In this document: positions 11,652 to 24,368 of the stretch, piece by piece
Position numbering within the stretch: the stretch's first letter is position 1
Layout: every line of letters begins with the position of its first letter
Origin: Notospermus geniculatus
Taxonomy: Eukaryota; Nemertea; Pilidiophora; Heteronemertea; Lineidae
Assembly: GCA_002633025.1 (NCBI GenBank)
Contig: NMRB01003190.1
Coordinates: forward strand, 1-64,000
Reading direction: 5' to 3'
Length of the DNA: 64,000 nucleotides
Program-made: the position numbers and the translations under genes
The notes under the pieces: generated by a model
Database searches by the model: none
Told to the model about the DNA's origin: nothing
Seen by the model: only the letters and a program-made list of their open reading frames with translations

Positions 11652-11751
11652 CATCCTCCCACAGCAGGGCTTTGGTCTCGTTCCTCTTCATACACTCGCA
11701 CAATGAGTGGATGTAGTGCAGCCAGGTAAAAACGCCTGCTGTGGGAGGATG
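11652..11751. mobile_element. CATCCTCCCA-family MITE, copy 2
   Basis: A 100-bp element with ends CATCCTCCCACAGCAGGG and CCTGCTGTGGGAGGATG. It is flanked by a perfect 8-bp direct repeat TCAAAAAG (11644-11651 and 11752-11759). An 8-bp duplication suits hAT or Merlin transposases acting in trans. Confidence 0.88.
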
Positions 11752-11780
11752 TCAAAAAGGAGAAAAATGTACATGTACAT

Positions 11781-12162
11781 AATGAGGAACCGGACGAACT
11801 AACGTCACGACGTGGCGCTGTGATCGATGAGACCGAAGTTTCTTTTTTCAACGTGATTTCCAGTCATTTCCATTAACTTCTGGCGTGAAATAAACCCTAT
11901 TTCTGCGGTCGCATGACATTAAAATTTACACCATCTTGTCGCGGATGAAAATTTCTGCACTTTCATTGCTTTTTTCCTTAAAATAAAGAGGTAGGATGGC
12001 GATAACGGCAACGTCTTTATCTCATTTTTTCCTGTAGAAAAATGTACAGCAGATTTTTTCATGACGCAACGTCAGCACATAAAACGACGTCAATGACGTC
12101 GGTTCGGTCTCATCGATCGCTGCGCCGACCTGTCGGGATAAACGGCACGCCGGTTCCTCATT
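11781..12162. mobile_element. MITE with AATGAGGAACCGG ends, copy 1
   Basis: A 382-bp element with terminal inverted repeats AATGAGGAACCGG and CCGGTTCCTCATT, rich in GACGTC motifs. The same family recurs at 62068-62428 with ends AATGAGGAACCCGC. No coding potential. Confidence 0.8.
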
Positions 12163-12639
12163 GAGAAAAGTCAAGTAAACCCAGTCAATATTGGTATTGA
12201 TTTGGAAGCAGTCTGTGTGAGCTTTCCAACAGTAATATGAATGAGGTACTTTTTAGTCATTTTTCTACATCGTTTGACAGAATGTACATTGGCAGTAAAC
12301 GAGTCTAATAATGAACCACTTCAAGGATTCTAATACATATTTCCCTCAGTTCCCCCACGTTAAAGGCAAATTTTTGATGAATTCCCCATTGATTCTCACT
12401 GCCTTTTCTGACTTCGGTGCCATCTGATTCGGAGACTCAACACTCATGTTCAGTTCCATTTGTCTCCAGCAGATGGCAGCCCAATTTGTAGTCCTGTCCA
12501 TGAATAATAATCTGTCATTTTTATGCACACCGCACAGAACTAACTCCAAAGCAATTTCCTCTGTTCTCTGTGGAGGTTTGATTTGGATCCTTATTACATC
12601 TTTAGGAAAGGGTAAAAAACACACTAGTGGGAATTTGAA

Positions 12640-13075
12640 CACTTCTGATTGGTCATCAATTCAACGGATCTAATTGGTAACCAAGTCAACAGATACAATT
12701 GGTCACCTGTTCAACAAATCTGATTGGCCACCTCTTCAACAGATCTGATTGGCTACCAATTTAACAGATGTGATTGGTCACAGATTCAACAGATCTGATT
12801 GGTCACCTATTCAACAGCTACATGATTGGTTACCTGTTCAACAAATCTGATTGATCACCTATTCAACAGATCTGATTGGTCAGAGATTCAACAGATCTGA
12901 TTGGTCACCTATTCAACAGATATGATTGATCACCTATTCAACAGATCTGATTGGTCAGAGATTCAACAGATCTGATTGGTCACCTATTCAACAGATATGA
13001 TTGATCACTGATTCAACAGATCTGATTGGTCATCAATTCAACTGATCTGACTGGATTGGTCACCAATTTAACAGA
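12640..13075. repeat. 25-bp minisatellite with a GATTGG in each unit
   Basis: About 17 tandem copies of TCACCTATTCAACAGATCT followed by GATTGG. Variants such as TCAGAGATTCAACAGATCT alternate in a higher-order pattern. ATTGG is the complement of a CCAAT box, so the array presents a regular 25-bp ladder of CCAAT-like sites. Confidence 0.92.
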
Positions 13076-13744
13076 CTTTGCCGCATGGATAAGAGGAAAT
13101 GTCCAACTAACAGGGTTTGTTTCAAAATGGCTATTCCACTCCACCGTCCTGTATGCCTAACAAGGAACCTGCAAAATATTCCATGTGGTGGCGCAGCAAG
13201 AATAAGACCCAGTTTTCACCCTGTTGCGCAGCCTAAAGGATGTCGAGACATGACATCACTGCTTTGTTGTGCCACGTAGGCCTATTCAACGTCTTGCCCC
13301 ACCTGTCGCGATGCGGGTTCCCCATTGTGGACAACTGAATTTGTGATCTGCCGAGTACAGATATAGATCCATTTCGATGTATGTGTACAGGGCATATTCC
13401 ATAAAAAAACATTTCCATAAGTATCTGTATCATTTTTTTAAGCTGCAGATCACCACCTCCGTAATATCAATCTCTACTTATAAATAAGACAATTTTATCT
13501 AGACCTGTCTCTCTCATCAAGTTTTTATCAATCGATCAAGAAGAATTCTTCGTCGAGCAATGTCGTTCGTTTCTCCTCGGTTGACGGCTTTGACGACGAT
13601 TCGCCCTGGCTGGTATACTGGTCAAGTGGAAAGGTCTCCGATTTCCTGTAAAGAAGATACATTTTTTCAAGGTACATGTATTTCGAAGGTATAAGCCTAT
13701 CACTTGAATTTGATGGGCATGAAATAATAACAGGTTGAGTCGAA

Positions 13745-13850
13745 CGTGAAAGACATAGCTTTCTACCGACTCGAACTCACGGACCCTCGCATAAGGCATC
13801 AATCGCCAGCACTCAGGAGCAGCATGCCTTAACCACTAGGCCAAATCCCA
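13745..13850 (-). repeat. tRNA-like SINE head
   Basis: On the minus strand, TGGCCTAGTGGTTAAGGC resembles a tRNA A box and GAGTTCGAGTC resembles a B box, with about 60 bases between them. The expected cloverleaf pairing is not convincing, so this reads as a tRNA-derived SINE fragment rather than a tRNA gene. Confidence 0.6.
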
Positions 13851-14224
13851 ATCTTCAAAAAAGATGGTTCAATTCACTTGATTTTGATGCCTAGCAAAGT
13901 TACATTTGCAAAAAGGTTTTACCACTGCACAGGCCAGCAATGCAGTTTCCCCAAGCAGTCAGCACAGCAGAGAGAGCAACCATAACGAATCAACAGGTCT
14001 AATACGATAAGCCTAATCAACTTGATTGACGGCCAGACTGCTGGCGTCAGTTAAGTTATGAAACTGTCATTTCAGGTTGTAATATTGTGTGATCAGGTAA
14101 TAAGCAGATGATGGTTAATGGAAGGTGAACGGGGTAAGTAGAGTAGCACCTCTCTTTGCGCACACCGCTCTATAAAAGACACAAATCTTCAGTCAGGAAT
14201 TGGTCGTTTCTATTCATTTTGTTA

Positions 14225-14530
14225 CATATTGTATTAGATTTTTCTGTCAGGGCCAAAGCGATAGCATTTTACCCTGGTAAGTAGTGAAAAGGCCATCTCA
14301 AGCTACTCATGTTCCTCACTTGGATGGGGTCTTTTACTTGGCCTTGCGAAGGCACAAGGTACAAGACACCAAGGCTAACAGTCCCACACGATGGACTGAA
14401 GAGCGAGGAATGATTACTCCCATATGGCCCGGGATTCGAACCCGGGACCTGCTGCTTGCTAAGCCCGCTAGGCTATCAAGGCTCCTGGCTGTTGCTTGGC
14501 TGTTTTTATTGCGCTGTGGTCGTGTGGTTA
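14225..14530 (-). mobile_element. tRNA-derived SINE (family A), with head
   Basis: On the minus strand it begins with a tRNA-like head (TTGATAGCCTAGCGGGC, then GGGTTCGAATCCCGGG) followed by a body containing ATCCAAGTGAGGAACATG. Body copies recur at 24925-25080, 49440-49590 and 58585-58870. The element abuts the 3' end of the clavesin-like gene and contains a minus-strand AATAAA (complement of 14505-14510) about 130 bases past its stop. Confidence 0.75.
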
Positions 14531-14639
14531 CATACCGTGTGTACTGACCATACGGTGGTCTTCCGAACTCCCAACCACAGCAGGATAGTCGCTGATTTTT
14601 CAACCCAGCCCCACCTCCCACCTCTGATATGAAATATAC

Positions 14640-16892
14640 TTACTTAAAACTACTACAGTGGTCTGGCCAAAATATATGGTTCTGCCCGTAACTAAATTGT
14701 TCATCTCCTACTAATACTTTGGCCCAGGATTCTGTGTTATACGGTGGTGCCAACCCGCCCTGGTCCGCCGGGAGTGCCTCTTTATGGATGTGGGCATGCA
14801 GAGTCGTCAGATTATTGCCGTGCATGTAAAACTGGAAGACGAGAGGTCAAAGGTCAAGAGCGAAAGAATGACACGTCCGAATACTGTGTTCTACCAACAG
14901 TCAGTAACACTGACTTCAAATTGTCAGCCGTCTACGACACCCCTGCACTACTACCAGTGTTGCAGACCGCATCGGGAATCGAACCCGGATCTCCCANAGA
15001 ATGCAGTTGTTATGCATATACGGTACCATTGACAACTTTCTACTTCTACTGAGATTTACATGATGCCAGAGGTCGCGGAGTACCAACACTTAACAAATTT
15101 TGAGTAGGCATACGTTTCAACAAGATTTTGGAGAGTGGCAGTGCCTTCTGCTAAAATTTCATAACGCTATGAATGTAGCCATGAGAGGTTTGTCAAACTT
15201 TTGAAAATGTTCACAAATATTACCTTTTCTTTTGTCTTCTCCTTTAAAAACGGTCGCACCACTTTAAACGCCGCCTCAACGTACCATGGCTGATTTACGA
15301 AATGAATCCCAGCAAACCGTGCAGGGAAGCAGTCCTAGAGTAGGAGTGAGAGAAATATAATATTACAGCACGTGGTGAAAATGAAAGTTTCACTTGATTG
15401 AGAGTACTTAACTAAACTTTCATTGGATTTGATGACATCCAGGTTTTTTATGCATCTCATTGCATGTGTAACAGAAACCATCTCATTCGTACTACTGCCA
15501 GCCATAAAAACCCGTGACAGTTGACTCAGTTTACCGCTCTTGGCGAGACTACAAAACAGACAATATTATGCCATATGCAATAGTATTTTGGTTAGGTCTC
15601 TGGTCAGGCGTGGATCCGGGGGGGGGGGGGGNNNNNNNNNNNNNNNNNNNGGGGGCGCACCCAGCGCACGCCCCTCTTTTGGCCAACAAATCTGTAAAAT
15701 TGACCATGAAATTCTGGAATTTGGTGCAAATCATTGAAATTCACTGCAGATTTCAATGTTTCTAGCACAGTGCGCCCCCTCTTTCCCGAAATTGTGGATC
15801 CACCCGTTTTTGGTGCGCACACCCGAGGAAAACTATTTTTTGATTCGTACCTGCAGCCCCTCGATCATGAGTTTAAGTAATCTTGGATGTATCCACGTTG
15901 ATTGTCGAAAGGTAAACTGCGACCAGTCCACAATGATTACGAAACCATTAACTTGAGTCTCCTCCTCCTCAATCAATTTCTCAAGCGTGAGTAACAATGC
16001 CCGGTAAATCGCGGCCAGGCCATAATGGCAGTTGTCCCAATTGGCCGAATACAGCACCAGAATTTTTCGTCCAAAGTGGTCTGTTACCGGTAAAACACCG
16101 GGAAATCCATCGAATAAAGCCGCTTTAACGCCAGGCTCGCTGGCGTGGAATTTTTTGAATAAGTTTCGATTGATTTGACGATACTCGAAGTATCTTGCAT
16201 AAAGTTTAAAGGACTCGAACGCGTCGAATTTTCTGGCTCGCAGAAATCGTAAGATGAAGGCGTCGTCCGTGCGAAGGAAATCTGAAAATAAAAGAAAATG
16301 TTTTACGAGTCTTTCACAAAACAAATTAGCATACCTCGCCTGCCAAGTTAAGCCTATTGATCGTCTCCTACTATGTAGTCATGACATGGCATAGTATCTG
16401 ATTTCACTTTTTTTTCTTTCAATTGACAATGAACGGGACTGAAATCAGAGATGGACTCCAGGAAAAGCCTCCTGGCTGTCAGAGTGGCACAGTGCAAACA
16501 TCAGGGTCCTTCACCGCTGATATTCCGGGTTCTTCATGCTATTGAGAAGGCAAATTTCTTTGACAGTGCAGGTTTCACCAGGCACGACGGTTTCCTCTTG
16601 CTCTACATTCATTCGTCCAACATTGTCTGTGAGCCAATAATGCCATTTTTGAAACTCGGCTCTAAACTTGCAACAGGGTAAAACTGGGTCTTATGCCTGG
16701 CAAGCTGCCACACGGATTTGTTTTGCGGGTTCCTCAATTCTCCCTACCTATATCTGGTCGCGTGACCATTTGTTCCTTGATGGCTTCAACAGCCTCGCGG
16801 CGACGTTCTGGAATCTCATTCAATTCTCGACGCGCCTTCTTGAGCGTCTCCTCTGAGAGCCCCCATCCGAACTCCGCCATTTTTGGAGTCAT
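14640..16892 (-). CDS. CLVS: Clavesin-like CRAL-TRIO lipid-binding protein, four exons
   Basis: Exons on the minus strand are 16892-16748, 16281-15851, 15334-15224 and 14831-14640. All introns are GT-AG and the joined frame is 292 codons plus TAA. Exon 1 carries the CRAL-TRIO N-terminal helices ([16 protein letters not shown]). Exon 2 has [17 protein letters not shown] and the core [19 protein letters not shown]...[10 protein letters not shown]. Exon 3 has [16 protein letters not shown], and exon 4 has [13 protein letters not shown]. These match clavesins, neuronal proteins that bind phosphatidylinositol 3,5-bisphosphate on clathrin-coated vesicles and late endosomes. The C-terminus is shorter than in vertebrate clavesins. 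The ATG at 16892 follows a possible acceptor (TTCAG), so an upstream non-coding exon is possible; a second in-frame ATG at 16880 is an alternative. Intron 2 contains a G-rich repeat and a 19-base N gap at 15632-15650. Substrate is inferred from the family. Confidence 0.92.
14955..14997 (-). repeat. B-box-like repeat fragment in clavesin intron 3
   Basis: The minus strand contains GATCCGGGTTCGATTCCCGA, matching the tRNA T-arm-like motif in the array at 25190-25510. A single N sits at 14997. Confidence 0.5.
15605..15830. mobile_element. Repeat related to 39090-39250 (GGCGTGGATCC ends)
   Basis: It begins GGCGTGGATCC and ends near GTGGATCCACCC, with the interior TTTGGCCAACAAATCTGTAA and GATTTCAATGTTTCTAG also found at 39090-39250. 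The left part is interrupted by poly-G and N bases. It lies inside clavesin intron 2. Confidence 0.65.
16465..16650 (+). repeat. tRNA-like SINE (family B) in clavesin intron 1
   Basis: GGCTGTCAGAGTGGCACAGT resembles the A-box region of the copy at 26510 (CTGTCAGAGTGGTGCAGT), and TTCCGGGTTC resembles its B box. A T-rich body with TTTGACAGTGCAGGTTTC follows. Degraded. Confidence 0.55.
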
Positions 16893-16899
16893 CTGAACG

Positions 16900-18100
16900 T
16901 CATCTGCATTTAATTCAGATCCTCCTCGTTGTCTAGAGCGCCATCTATATTCATCTAAGAGACATGCTCTGAAAGTACAGATTGAGTGAGGACAGAGTGA
17001 ATGTAAGCACAGACATTACAAAATTGGAAGAGTTTATGAGTTTTCAAACACTGCGGCAGGTCACCTAAATGACTACAGCACTGGTAGGCAAACCCTTGCA
17101 TTGGTTGGGAAATACAAATTTGCTTACCAGGTACAGGTTGGGGGGGGGGTGTCAAAATGACAAATACGAGGTCCTTCAATAGCAAATCAAATTGAAAAGC
17201 AGATATCAACATCTTCTCCACCAATATCCCCCAGGCCCTTGGTCCCTACCGAGTTTGATGGCAGGTGAAAATCCCACCGCTAGAAAACCAGGCTCATGGT
17301 TGCCATGATGATCATTAGCCAATTTCCATTTAAAAAAACTCGCAGACTATTTGGACCAGTTCCATCTCTCCTCAGTCGGATAATCGCCGCACCTGATGGG
17401 CAATCTGAACGAACTGAGACCTGTAGTCACATATATTCATCTCATTCTCAGTACATTAGCTAGGCCAAATAAAAAAGGTTCTACGTAGTTTTTTTCCAGA
17501 AAATGTGGGGAGGGAGAGATTTTTTGTTTGTTTTTCATTTCTTATTTTCCCTTTTTGGTACACTAGGTACCTTCATCACCCGACAGTTGATGTACGATGA
17601 ATCCATTAACGAAGATGCCTGTTGACCTTAGACTAGCTAGAACTTTGCTAGAGGGAATATATTTTGACACGGATTTAAAGGTAGACTATGCCAGAATTCA
17701 TCCTGGAACACCAGGGTTATTGGGTACCGGTACGTCATAAGACTACATAGTGATGTAACAACCCTTGGTTGTCAAGATGGTCAGAATTAGGCGATCAGTG
17801 TTCCACCAGTTTTGCTGTCCTCGCCGCTGTGGTGCAACAAAACGAGGAATGATAAAACAAAGATAAGAGATTGATCAGGTTGCCTTGTGGACAGACTGCT
17901 GTACTATCTTCCAACGTCAACACCTGAAGAGCCACGACGCTGAAATGAAAATGCAGATTTGGCTAGTGAGGTGTTTGTGTGAAGGAGCGCATTGTCGTAT
18001 ACAATCTGTCTTTGTACACAACTCAATCATTCTGTTCACTGGAAAAGCAGGAACCTCGATCACTGACACCCCCTGACCACCAGACAATCCTCTTTTTTAA
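16900..18100. other. Upstream flank of the clavesin-like gene
   Basis: No exon was recognised. It may contain the promoter and any 5' non-coding exon of the minus-strand clavesin-like gene. A G run occurs near 17140. Confidence 0.4.
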
Positions 18101-18109
18101 CCCTATATA

Positions 18110-18480
18110 GAATGTACCAGAATGGAAACCCATAGAATTAACAAGAATGAATTCCATAGAATTAACCAGAATGAAAATCCATAGAATTAACCAGAATGGA
18201 AACCCATAGAATTAACCAGAATGGAGACCCGTGTAATTGACACAGGATAGAACCCATGTGATTAACCAGGATGGAAACCCATAGTATTAATCAGCATGGA
18301 TACCAGTGTAATTAAATAGAAAGGAAACCCATGTAATTAACCAGAATGAAAATGCATGTAATTAACTAGAATGGAAACCTATAGAATTAACCAGAATGAA
18401 AATCCATAGAATTAACCAGAATGAAAATCCATAGAATTAACCAGAATGAAAATCCACGTAATTAACAAAAATGGAAACCC
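18110..18480. repeat. 25-bp minisatellite (CAGAATGGAAACCCATAG...)
   Basis: About 14 tandem, diverged copies of CAGAATGGAAACCCATAG followed by AATTAAC. It is unrelated in sequence to the other 25-bp array at 12640-13075. Confidence 0.9.
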
Positions 18481-19146
18481 ATAGAAATACGCAAGAAATT
18501 GACAGAGGACACAAACTATTCTAGACCCCTTAAAAATATCTCCGTGCGGGATATAAGGGACAAAGGAATAAGGGTAATTAGTGTCACTATACGGCATCTT
18601 CATGAAGCGGTACCAGGTAGGAAATGAAAGATGACGGGTTACTGCCAGCCTCTCATTGATACAGAGGTCATTATGTCCTTCAGCTTCAGGGAATGCAACG
18701 CTCGCAGCATCCGCTGCTGATCACAGAGAGAAACCAAAGTAGTGAATGATTTGGTCGATGCGGAACGTTGTAGCGATCTTGTTTTTATATCTGGTCTTAT
18801 TCTCGATGAATGAGAACAGAAAGAAGTAAGGTAGAGACGTGGTATTTATGGGATTTGAATGAACATTCAATGTTCTGACATTATTTTTCCTCATTTCTGG
18901 CAAAAACAAATTTTTTGGTTTGGTCACATCGTTTTTACTTGAAAAAATATTATTAATTCACTGTCGCCGAATACGTATCATGCGCTGGACTGTCTTCCCT
19001 AAAGATTGTTATTTCACACATGATACAGCAAAATGGGGGAATCCTGGAATGAATGCAGGGGATCGGTCCAGACACCCTTCCCTGCTCTCAGCGCCCACTG
19101 ATTTTTGCCAGGATTTTTGCCCGGCAATGCACCGTCAACAATGATA

Positions 19147-20709
19147 AGCCGACTCTCAGACAGTCGAAGCTCAGTGTATCATTTTACCAGCTGGCCACAC
19201 TGAAATTCGAAGCCACACCTGCGATGATCTTTAAACCAATTCTGTAGACAAAATATGATGGAAATTTGTCATAAATTTCACGTGAATATACTACTTAGTG
19301 ATTCTATATCTGATTCTCATTTTCCCAATACACAAATAAATTGCCCTTCACGAATTGCGAGTTGAATTTGTCAAGGCCAATCATGGCGTGCACCGACGTA
19401 TCTGAGTTGGGGAGTAATGTAAATGTCACGAGAAAATCAATAGAATTCGTAAAGTATATTTTTTACGTTAGGTGCACTTGAAAATGGAGACTGCAGCTTT
19501 AAAACAGGATGATCCAAAAACGTGTATGCAGTTCTTATTGCCTTGGTCTGTTTTTTACAATTTGAAACTTATGATATAAAATTGTCATGCAGTTGTTGGC
19601 CTTTGGACACCACCCACTACCATAGAAAGTGTAAATGTCATCTAATCGGGTAAATCCTATGGAACAGGGTACCCAGTACCCAGTATCTAGAACGGCTGCC
19701 TGTATTAAGGACTGATCTTGAGTTGCAGCTGAAAACGCCGCTCGGCGGCACTGTAGGTGTAAAGATGATCTGGAATCGTATATGATACACAAAATTAAAC
19801 GTTTTTATCTGCCATGATTCCAGATCTTCAAATGACTGCAGCGCTGCCCAACAACTTTCTCAGCTTCAACTCCAGATCATCCTGGCAACTGCAATGGTAG
19901 AGATATTGCCTTGTTGTACCATTGGAGGACAGGATCAAAAACTTCAAAATCTGGAGGGAAGACAAATCTGCTACAATTTTGTAAGAGTAGGTATGTTGCA
20001 TTTCACGGGGAATTACACCCAGACCAGGGCTAAAAACCAGACACCTAAAAAAACTGAACGTCAGCAGGTAAAATTCCCAGAATAGATTATACAGGTGAAT
20101 TCAGGCAAATCACGCTGGTGGTTTCCGCCTACGGCTCGGCTAATTACCGTTGAACTTTTTAAAAATTTCATCATTACGTGGCATCTTTTATCGGTTACTA
20201 AATATCCCCCGCCTCATTTGAAGAAAAAAATGAACATAAAAACTCTCCTTCATAAATTCCAATTAATTTTGCTGGGGCTCGATCTGTTGTGTTAAAACTG
20301 CTGTGATACCGCCGTGGTGGCTGTTGTGCACAGATCCAGTAGAAACACTGGGAAGGGGAGTTAGGTTTATTTCAAGATTTTAATGGAAAATGTCAGATGC
20401 AATGATCCCATCTTATGAAAACTGTTTGTGATTCTAGCTGGAGCTTTTTCCTAACAGAAAAGAGGCTTGTGTGGTGCATCAGAGTGGAAATGTTGGTGCC
20501 TGATACTATTGAGGTTCCAGATTCAACCCCCTCGTAGATCCATTCTTCACATGATGGAGGACGACTCTCTCTGAGAGCCCGGGTTTTCTCTAGGTACTCC
20601 ACCAAAATCGTTTGCCCAATATTGTCTATAAAGCCAATAATGTTGTATTTGGTGCTCGCCTCTTGTCTCAGCATTTCAAACAGCTTAGTTGGCAAAGAAG
20701 CTACACAGA
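19147..20709. repeat. Direct duplication, copy A
   Basis: This matches 20912-22460 at an offset of about 1,773 bases with a few percent divergence and small indels. It begins near CTCAGACAGTCGAAGCTC and ends GCAAAGAAGCTACACAGA, directly before a single N at 20710. The minus strand carries a 100-codon open frame (20393-20695) that stays open in both copies; I do not recognise the peptide. Confidence 0.88.
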
Positions 20710-20787
20710 NACAGGTATTGGCAGTTAACTTTTGCTTAATACTCCATACAACCAGGTGCTGATATTAGAGGGGTTGAAATGTACATA

Positions 20788-20889
20788 TGCCCCGTATTCT
20801 AGAAGCCTCCTGAACTCTAAGGTCAACTTTAATCTTTTGTATTCTACCCTGCAAACAATAGCTAAAGCTTCTAGAATATGGCCCATAGT
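20788..20889. mobile_element. Small foldback element
   Basis: The ends CCCGTATTCTAGAAG and CTTCTAGAATATGGCCC are inverted. The inner TAAGGTCAACTTTAAT recalls the hairpin at 44569-44689. It sits between the two copies of the 1.55 kb duplication. Confidence 0.55.
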
Positions 20890-20911
20890 GTTTTCCCAAC
20901 AATGCAGCGTT

Positions 20912-22460
20912 AAGCCGACATCATACTCTCAGACAGTCGAAGCTCAGAGTATCATTTTACCAGCTGGCCACACTGAAATTCGAAGCCACACCTGCGATGA
21001 TCTTTAAACCAATTCCGTAGACAAAATATGATGGAAATTTGTCATAAATTTCACGTGAATATACTACTTAGTGATTCCATATCTGATTCTCATTTTCCCA
21101 ATACACAAATAAATTGCCCTTCACGAATTGCGAGTTGAATTTGTCAAGGCCAATCATGGCGTGCACCGACGTATCTGAGTTGGGGAGTAATGTAAATGTC
21201 ACGAGAAAATCAATAGAATTCGTAAAGAATATTTTTTACGTTAGGTGCACTTGAAAATGGAGACTGCAGCTTTAAAACAGGATGATCCAAAAACGTGTCT
21301 GCAGTTTGCCTTGGTCTATTTTTTACAATTTGAAAATTATGATACAAAATCGTTCTGCAGTTGTTGGCCTTTGGACACCACCCACTACCATAAAAGGTGT
21401 AAATGTCATCTAATCGGGTAAATCCTATGGAACAGGGTACCCAGTATCTACAATATGGCTTCCTGTATAAAGGGCTGATCTTGAGTTGCAGCTGAAAAAG
21501 CCGCTCGGCGGCACTCTATGTGTAAATATGATCTGGAATCGTATATGATACACAAAATTAAACGTTTTTATCCGCTATGATTCCAGATCTTCAAATGACT
21601 GCAGCGCTGCCCAACAACTTTCTCAGCTTCAACTCCAGATCATCCTGGCAACTGCAATGGTAGAGATATTGCCTTGTTGTACCATTGGAGGACAGGATCT
21701 TGGGCCAAAAACTTCCAAAATCTGGAGGGAAGACAAATCTGGTACATTGTTGGATTTCACGGGGAATTACACCCAGACCAGGGCTAAAAACCTAGACACG
21801 TAAAAAAACTGAACGTCAGCAGGTAAAATTCCCAGAATAGATTATACAGGTGAATTCAGGCAAATCATGCTGGTGGTTTCTGCCTACGGCTCGGCTAATT
21901 ACCATTGAACTTTTTAAAAATTTCATCATTACGTGGCATCTTTTATCGGTTACTAAATATCCCCCGCCTCATTTGAAGAAAAAAATGAACATAAAAACTC
22001 TCCTTCATAAATTCCAATTAATTTTGCTGGGGCTCGATCTGTTGTGTTAAAACTGCTGTGATACCATGGTGGCTGTTGTGCATAGATCCAGTAGAAACAC
22101 TGGGAAGGGGAGTTAGGTTTATTTCAAGATTTTAATGGAAAATGTCAGATGCAATGATCCCATCTTATGAAAACTGTTTGTGATTCTAGCTGGAGCTTTT
22201 TCCTAACAGAAAAGAGGCTTGTGTGGTGCATCAGAGTGGAAATGTTGGTGCCTGATACTATTGAGGTTCCAGATTCAACCCCCTCGTAGATCCATTCTTC
22301 ACATGATGGAGGACGACTCCCTCTGAGAGCGTGGGTTTTCTCTAGGTACTCCACCAAAATCGTTTGCCCAATATTGTCTATAAAGCCAATAATGGTGTAT
22401 TTGGTGCTCGCCTCTCGTCTCAGCATTTCAAACAGCTTAGTTGGCAAAGAAGCTACACAG
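20912..22460. repeat. Direct duplication, copy B
   Basis: This is the second copy of 19147-20709. The minus-strand frame here extends further (22145-22792) because it runs into the flanking repeat. Most differences inside the shared part of that frame change amino acids (for example N to T, R to H, E to G), which argues against a constrained protein. Confidence 0.88.
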
Positions 22461-22760
22461 AGGCCAGGGGCGTAAGCTGGGGGTGCACTGGGTGGACGTG
22501 CACCTCCCCACAGTAGTAAGAGAGTTCCGCTCTGGGCAAGCAGAAAAAAATCAACCTTGTAATCGTGTAAATTTTGGCTAAGAATAGCACTAAAATCACG
22601 TCTCAGAGCATCTAGATCCCAACATTTTCTGGGGGCGCCCCCCAGACCCCCTCCGGAGCACACCTTTGTGTTACCCCTTGGCGTACTGTGAAATTTCATG
22701 CCTATGATGCATCCAGGAGTTCCGCTTTCACAAAAATGTGCACCTCCCCAGGCCCAGACC
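22461..22760. repeat. Dispersed repeat starting CCAGGGGCGTAAGCTGG
   Basis: The left edge resembles hAT-type ends (CAGGGGCGTA). The text GTGCACCTCCCCA occurs near both ends. The right boundary is unclear. Confidence 0.4.
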
Positions 22761-22799
22761 AGCCTAGTTCGTCCTTGGAGGCCTACTGTCACAGAAGGT

Positions 22800-24360
22800 C
22801 AGAGGTTAGTCAAACCTGAGCGCTGACACAGGGGTTGAGGATTGAAAGGCTTGGTTTTTGATGTTCTCTCCTCCGGACCAGACGTAATGATGTTGTCGCC
22901 AGTAGACCCTATTCAAGTGTCTGTACCAGTATACCAAGGCAAGAGAAATGTCCCACTGGGATTGAATGAGTAACCTGAACTCTGTTTCTCAGACAGCCGT
23001 GCCAACACAAACGTCTGAGCCGTATTTCTCTGGATAGAAAGTGCAGAATGAAACGCCGTCAGTGGACATTCACCATTGCTGGGCTCCCCATACCAGCTTG
23101 TAAATGCCTTGACGAATGATGCAAATGACTGCCCATAGTCTTCTACGGTGTAGACAACTTGTGCGAGAATACTCTCAGATAGAACAGCACCTTATGCCTG
23201 GAGGAGAGATCGACCAGATCAATTGAACACGCCTGGCAAGCTCATCAGAAGACAGTTTCACACCCGACTCCCACTTTTAATAACAACTGCTCATTAATTA
23301 TCCTTACCTTTGTTTTGGAAACATAAGGAACAGGTAAAGTGACTCGTCACTTTCATCCTCAGCGTCGAGCAGGCGTAGGCTCTCCATGGATCAAGATCAG
23401 TTCACCCTACTGCTGATATGATACCGAAAACATGAGATTTGCCTTTGGTATATGATTGTCTTTATCAAGGTACGGGCTGTCAAATTTGAGACTGAAAAAT
23501 ACCTATGTGACAGTATCTTTAACCCTTTAGGACTCATAACGCCCCAACCTACCCCTCTTGGCATAACCCATAACGCTCCAACCGGCCCCTCTTGCCATAA
23601 CCCATAACGCCCCAATCCGCCTGACGGACCGTCACTTACCCTAGCCGAAGAGTTGTACACTAATCTTCAACTGAAGGTAGATTTGTCATGTGGAAAAAAC
23701 TGTGGGTTCAGATGGAACTTTTTTTTTAAATCCGTGGGTCCTAATGGGTTAAACAAATCATTCGTTTGTCGGAAATGATCTGAAGGGATTAAGTCACCGA
23801 GAGGTGTGGGTTCGATTCCCAGTCGAGTTGTCACTCTCACGAGGTCTGAAAGGATCAAGTGATACGCTGAATGAGCTACTACTCAAATTCCCCCGAAAGG
23901 TTTCTGGAGAGACTGGTGTAATTATCTGAAGCCCTTTCACACTCCGTGCAGCAAAAAAATTCCTACACAAAAGCCTCATATTAACACCACGATAAGTACA
24001 TGAAAGAGGATGCCAGGAGACTATTTGGAAAGAATTCGTTACAGACGACGTGCGTAACGAGATCAGGCCAATCCCTCCGTCTCTCTAAAGAACAGGTCTT
24101 AATGGAAAGAATTCGTAGTAAAGACACGCAATCCTACAGGTGAATACAATACTATTAATCCCGGCTAAGACAAAGCTCCAATATAACGTTTCAACGCATG
24201 AAAATTCCAACATGAATGTGTGGCAAGACGAGAGGCAGGAGTGACAGTTGTGCTGCACCTGCATTCAGTAGGCCTCATACAACAGTTATCAATATGAAAG
24301 TGTTTAGGTCTAGCCGTACTCAACTTGAACTGTCAATATTGCTTATTGTGGATGCACCTG
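22800..24360. other. Non-coding stretch
   Basis: No exon was recognised on either strand. It contains a three-fold ACCCATAACGCYCCAA motif near 23535-23620 and otherwise no clear structure. Confidence 0.4.
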
Positions 24361-24368
24361 CCGCCAAT

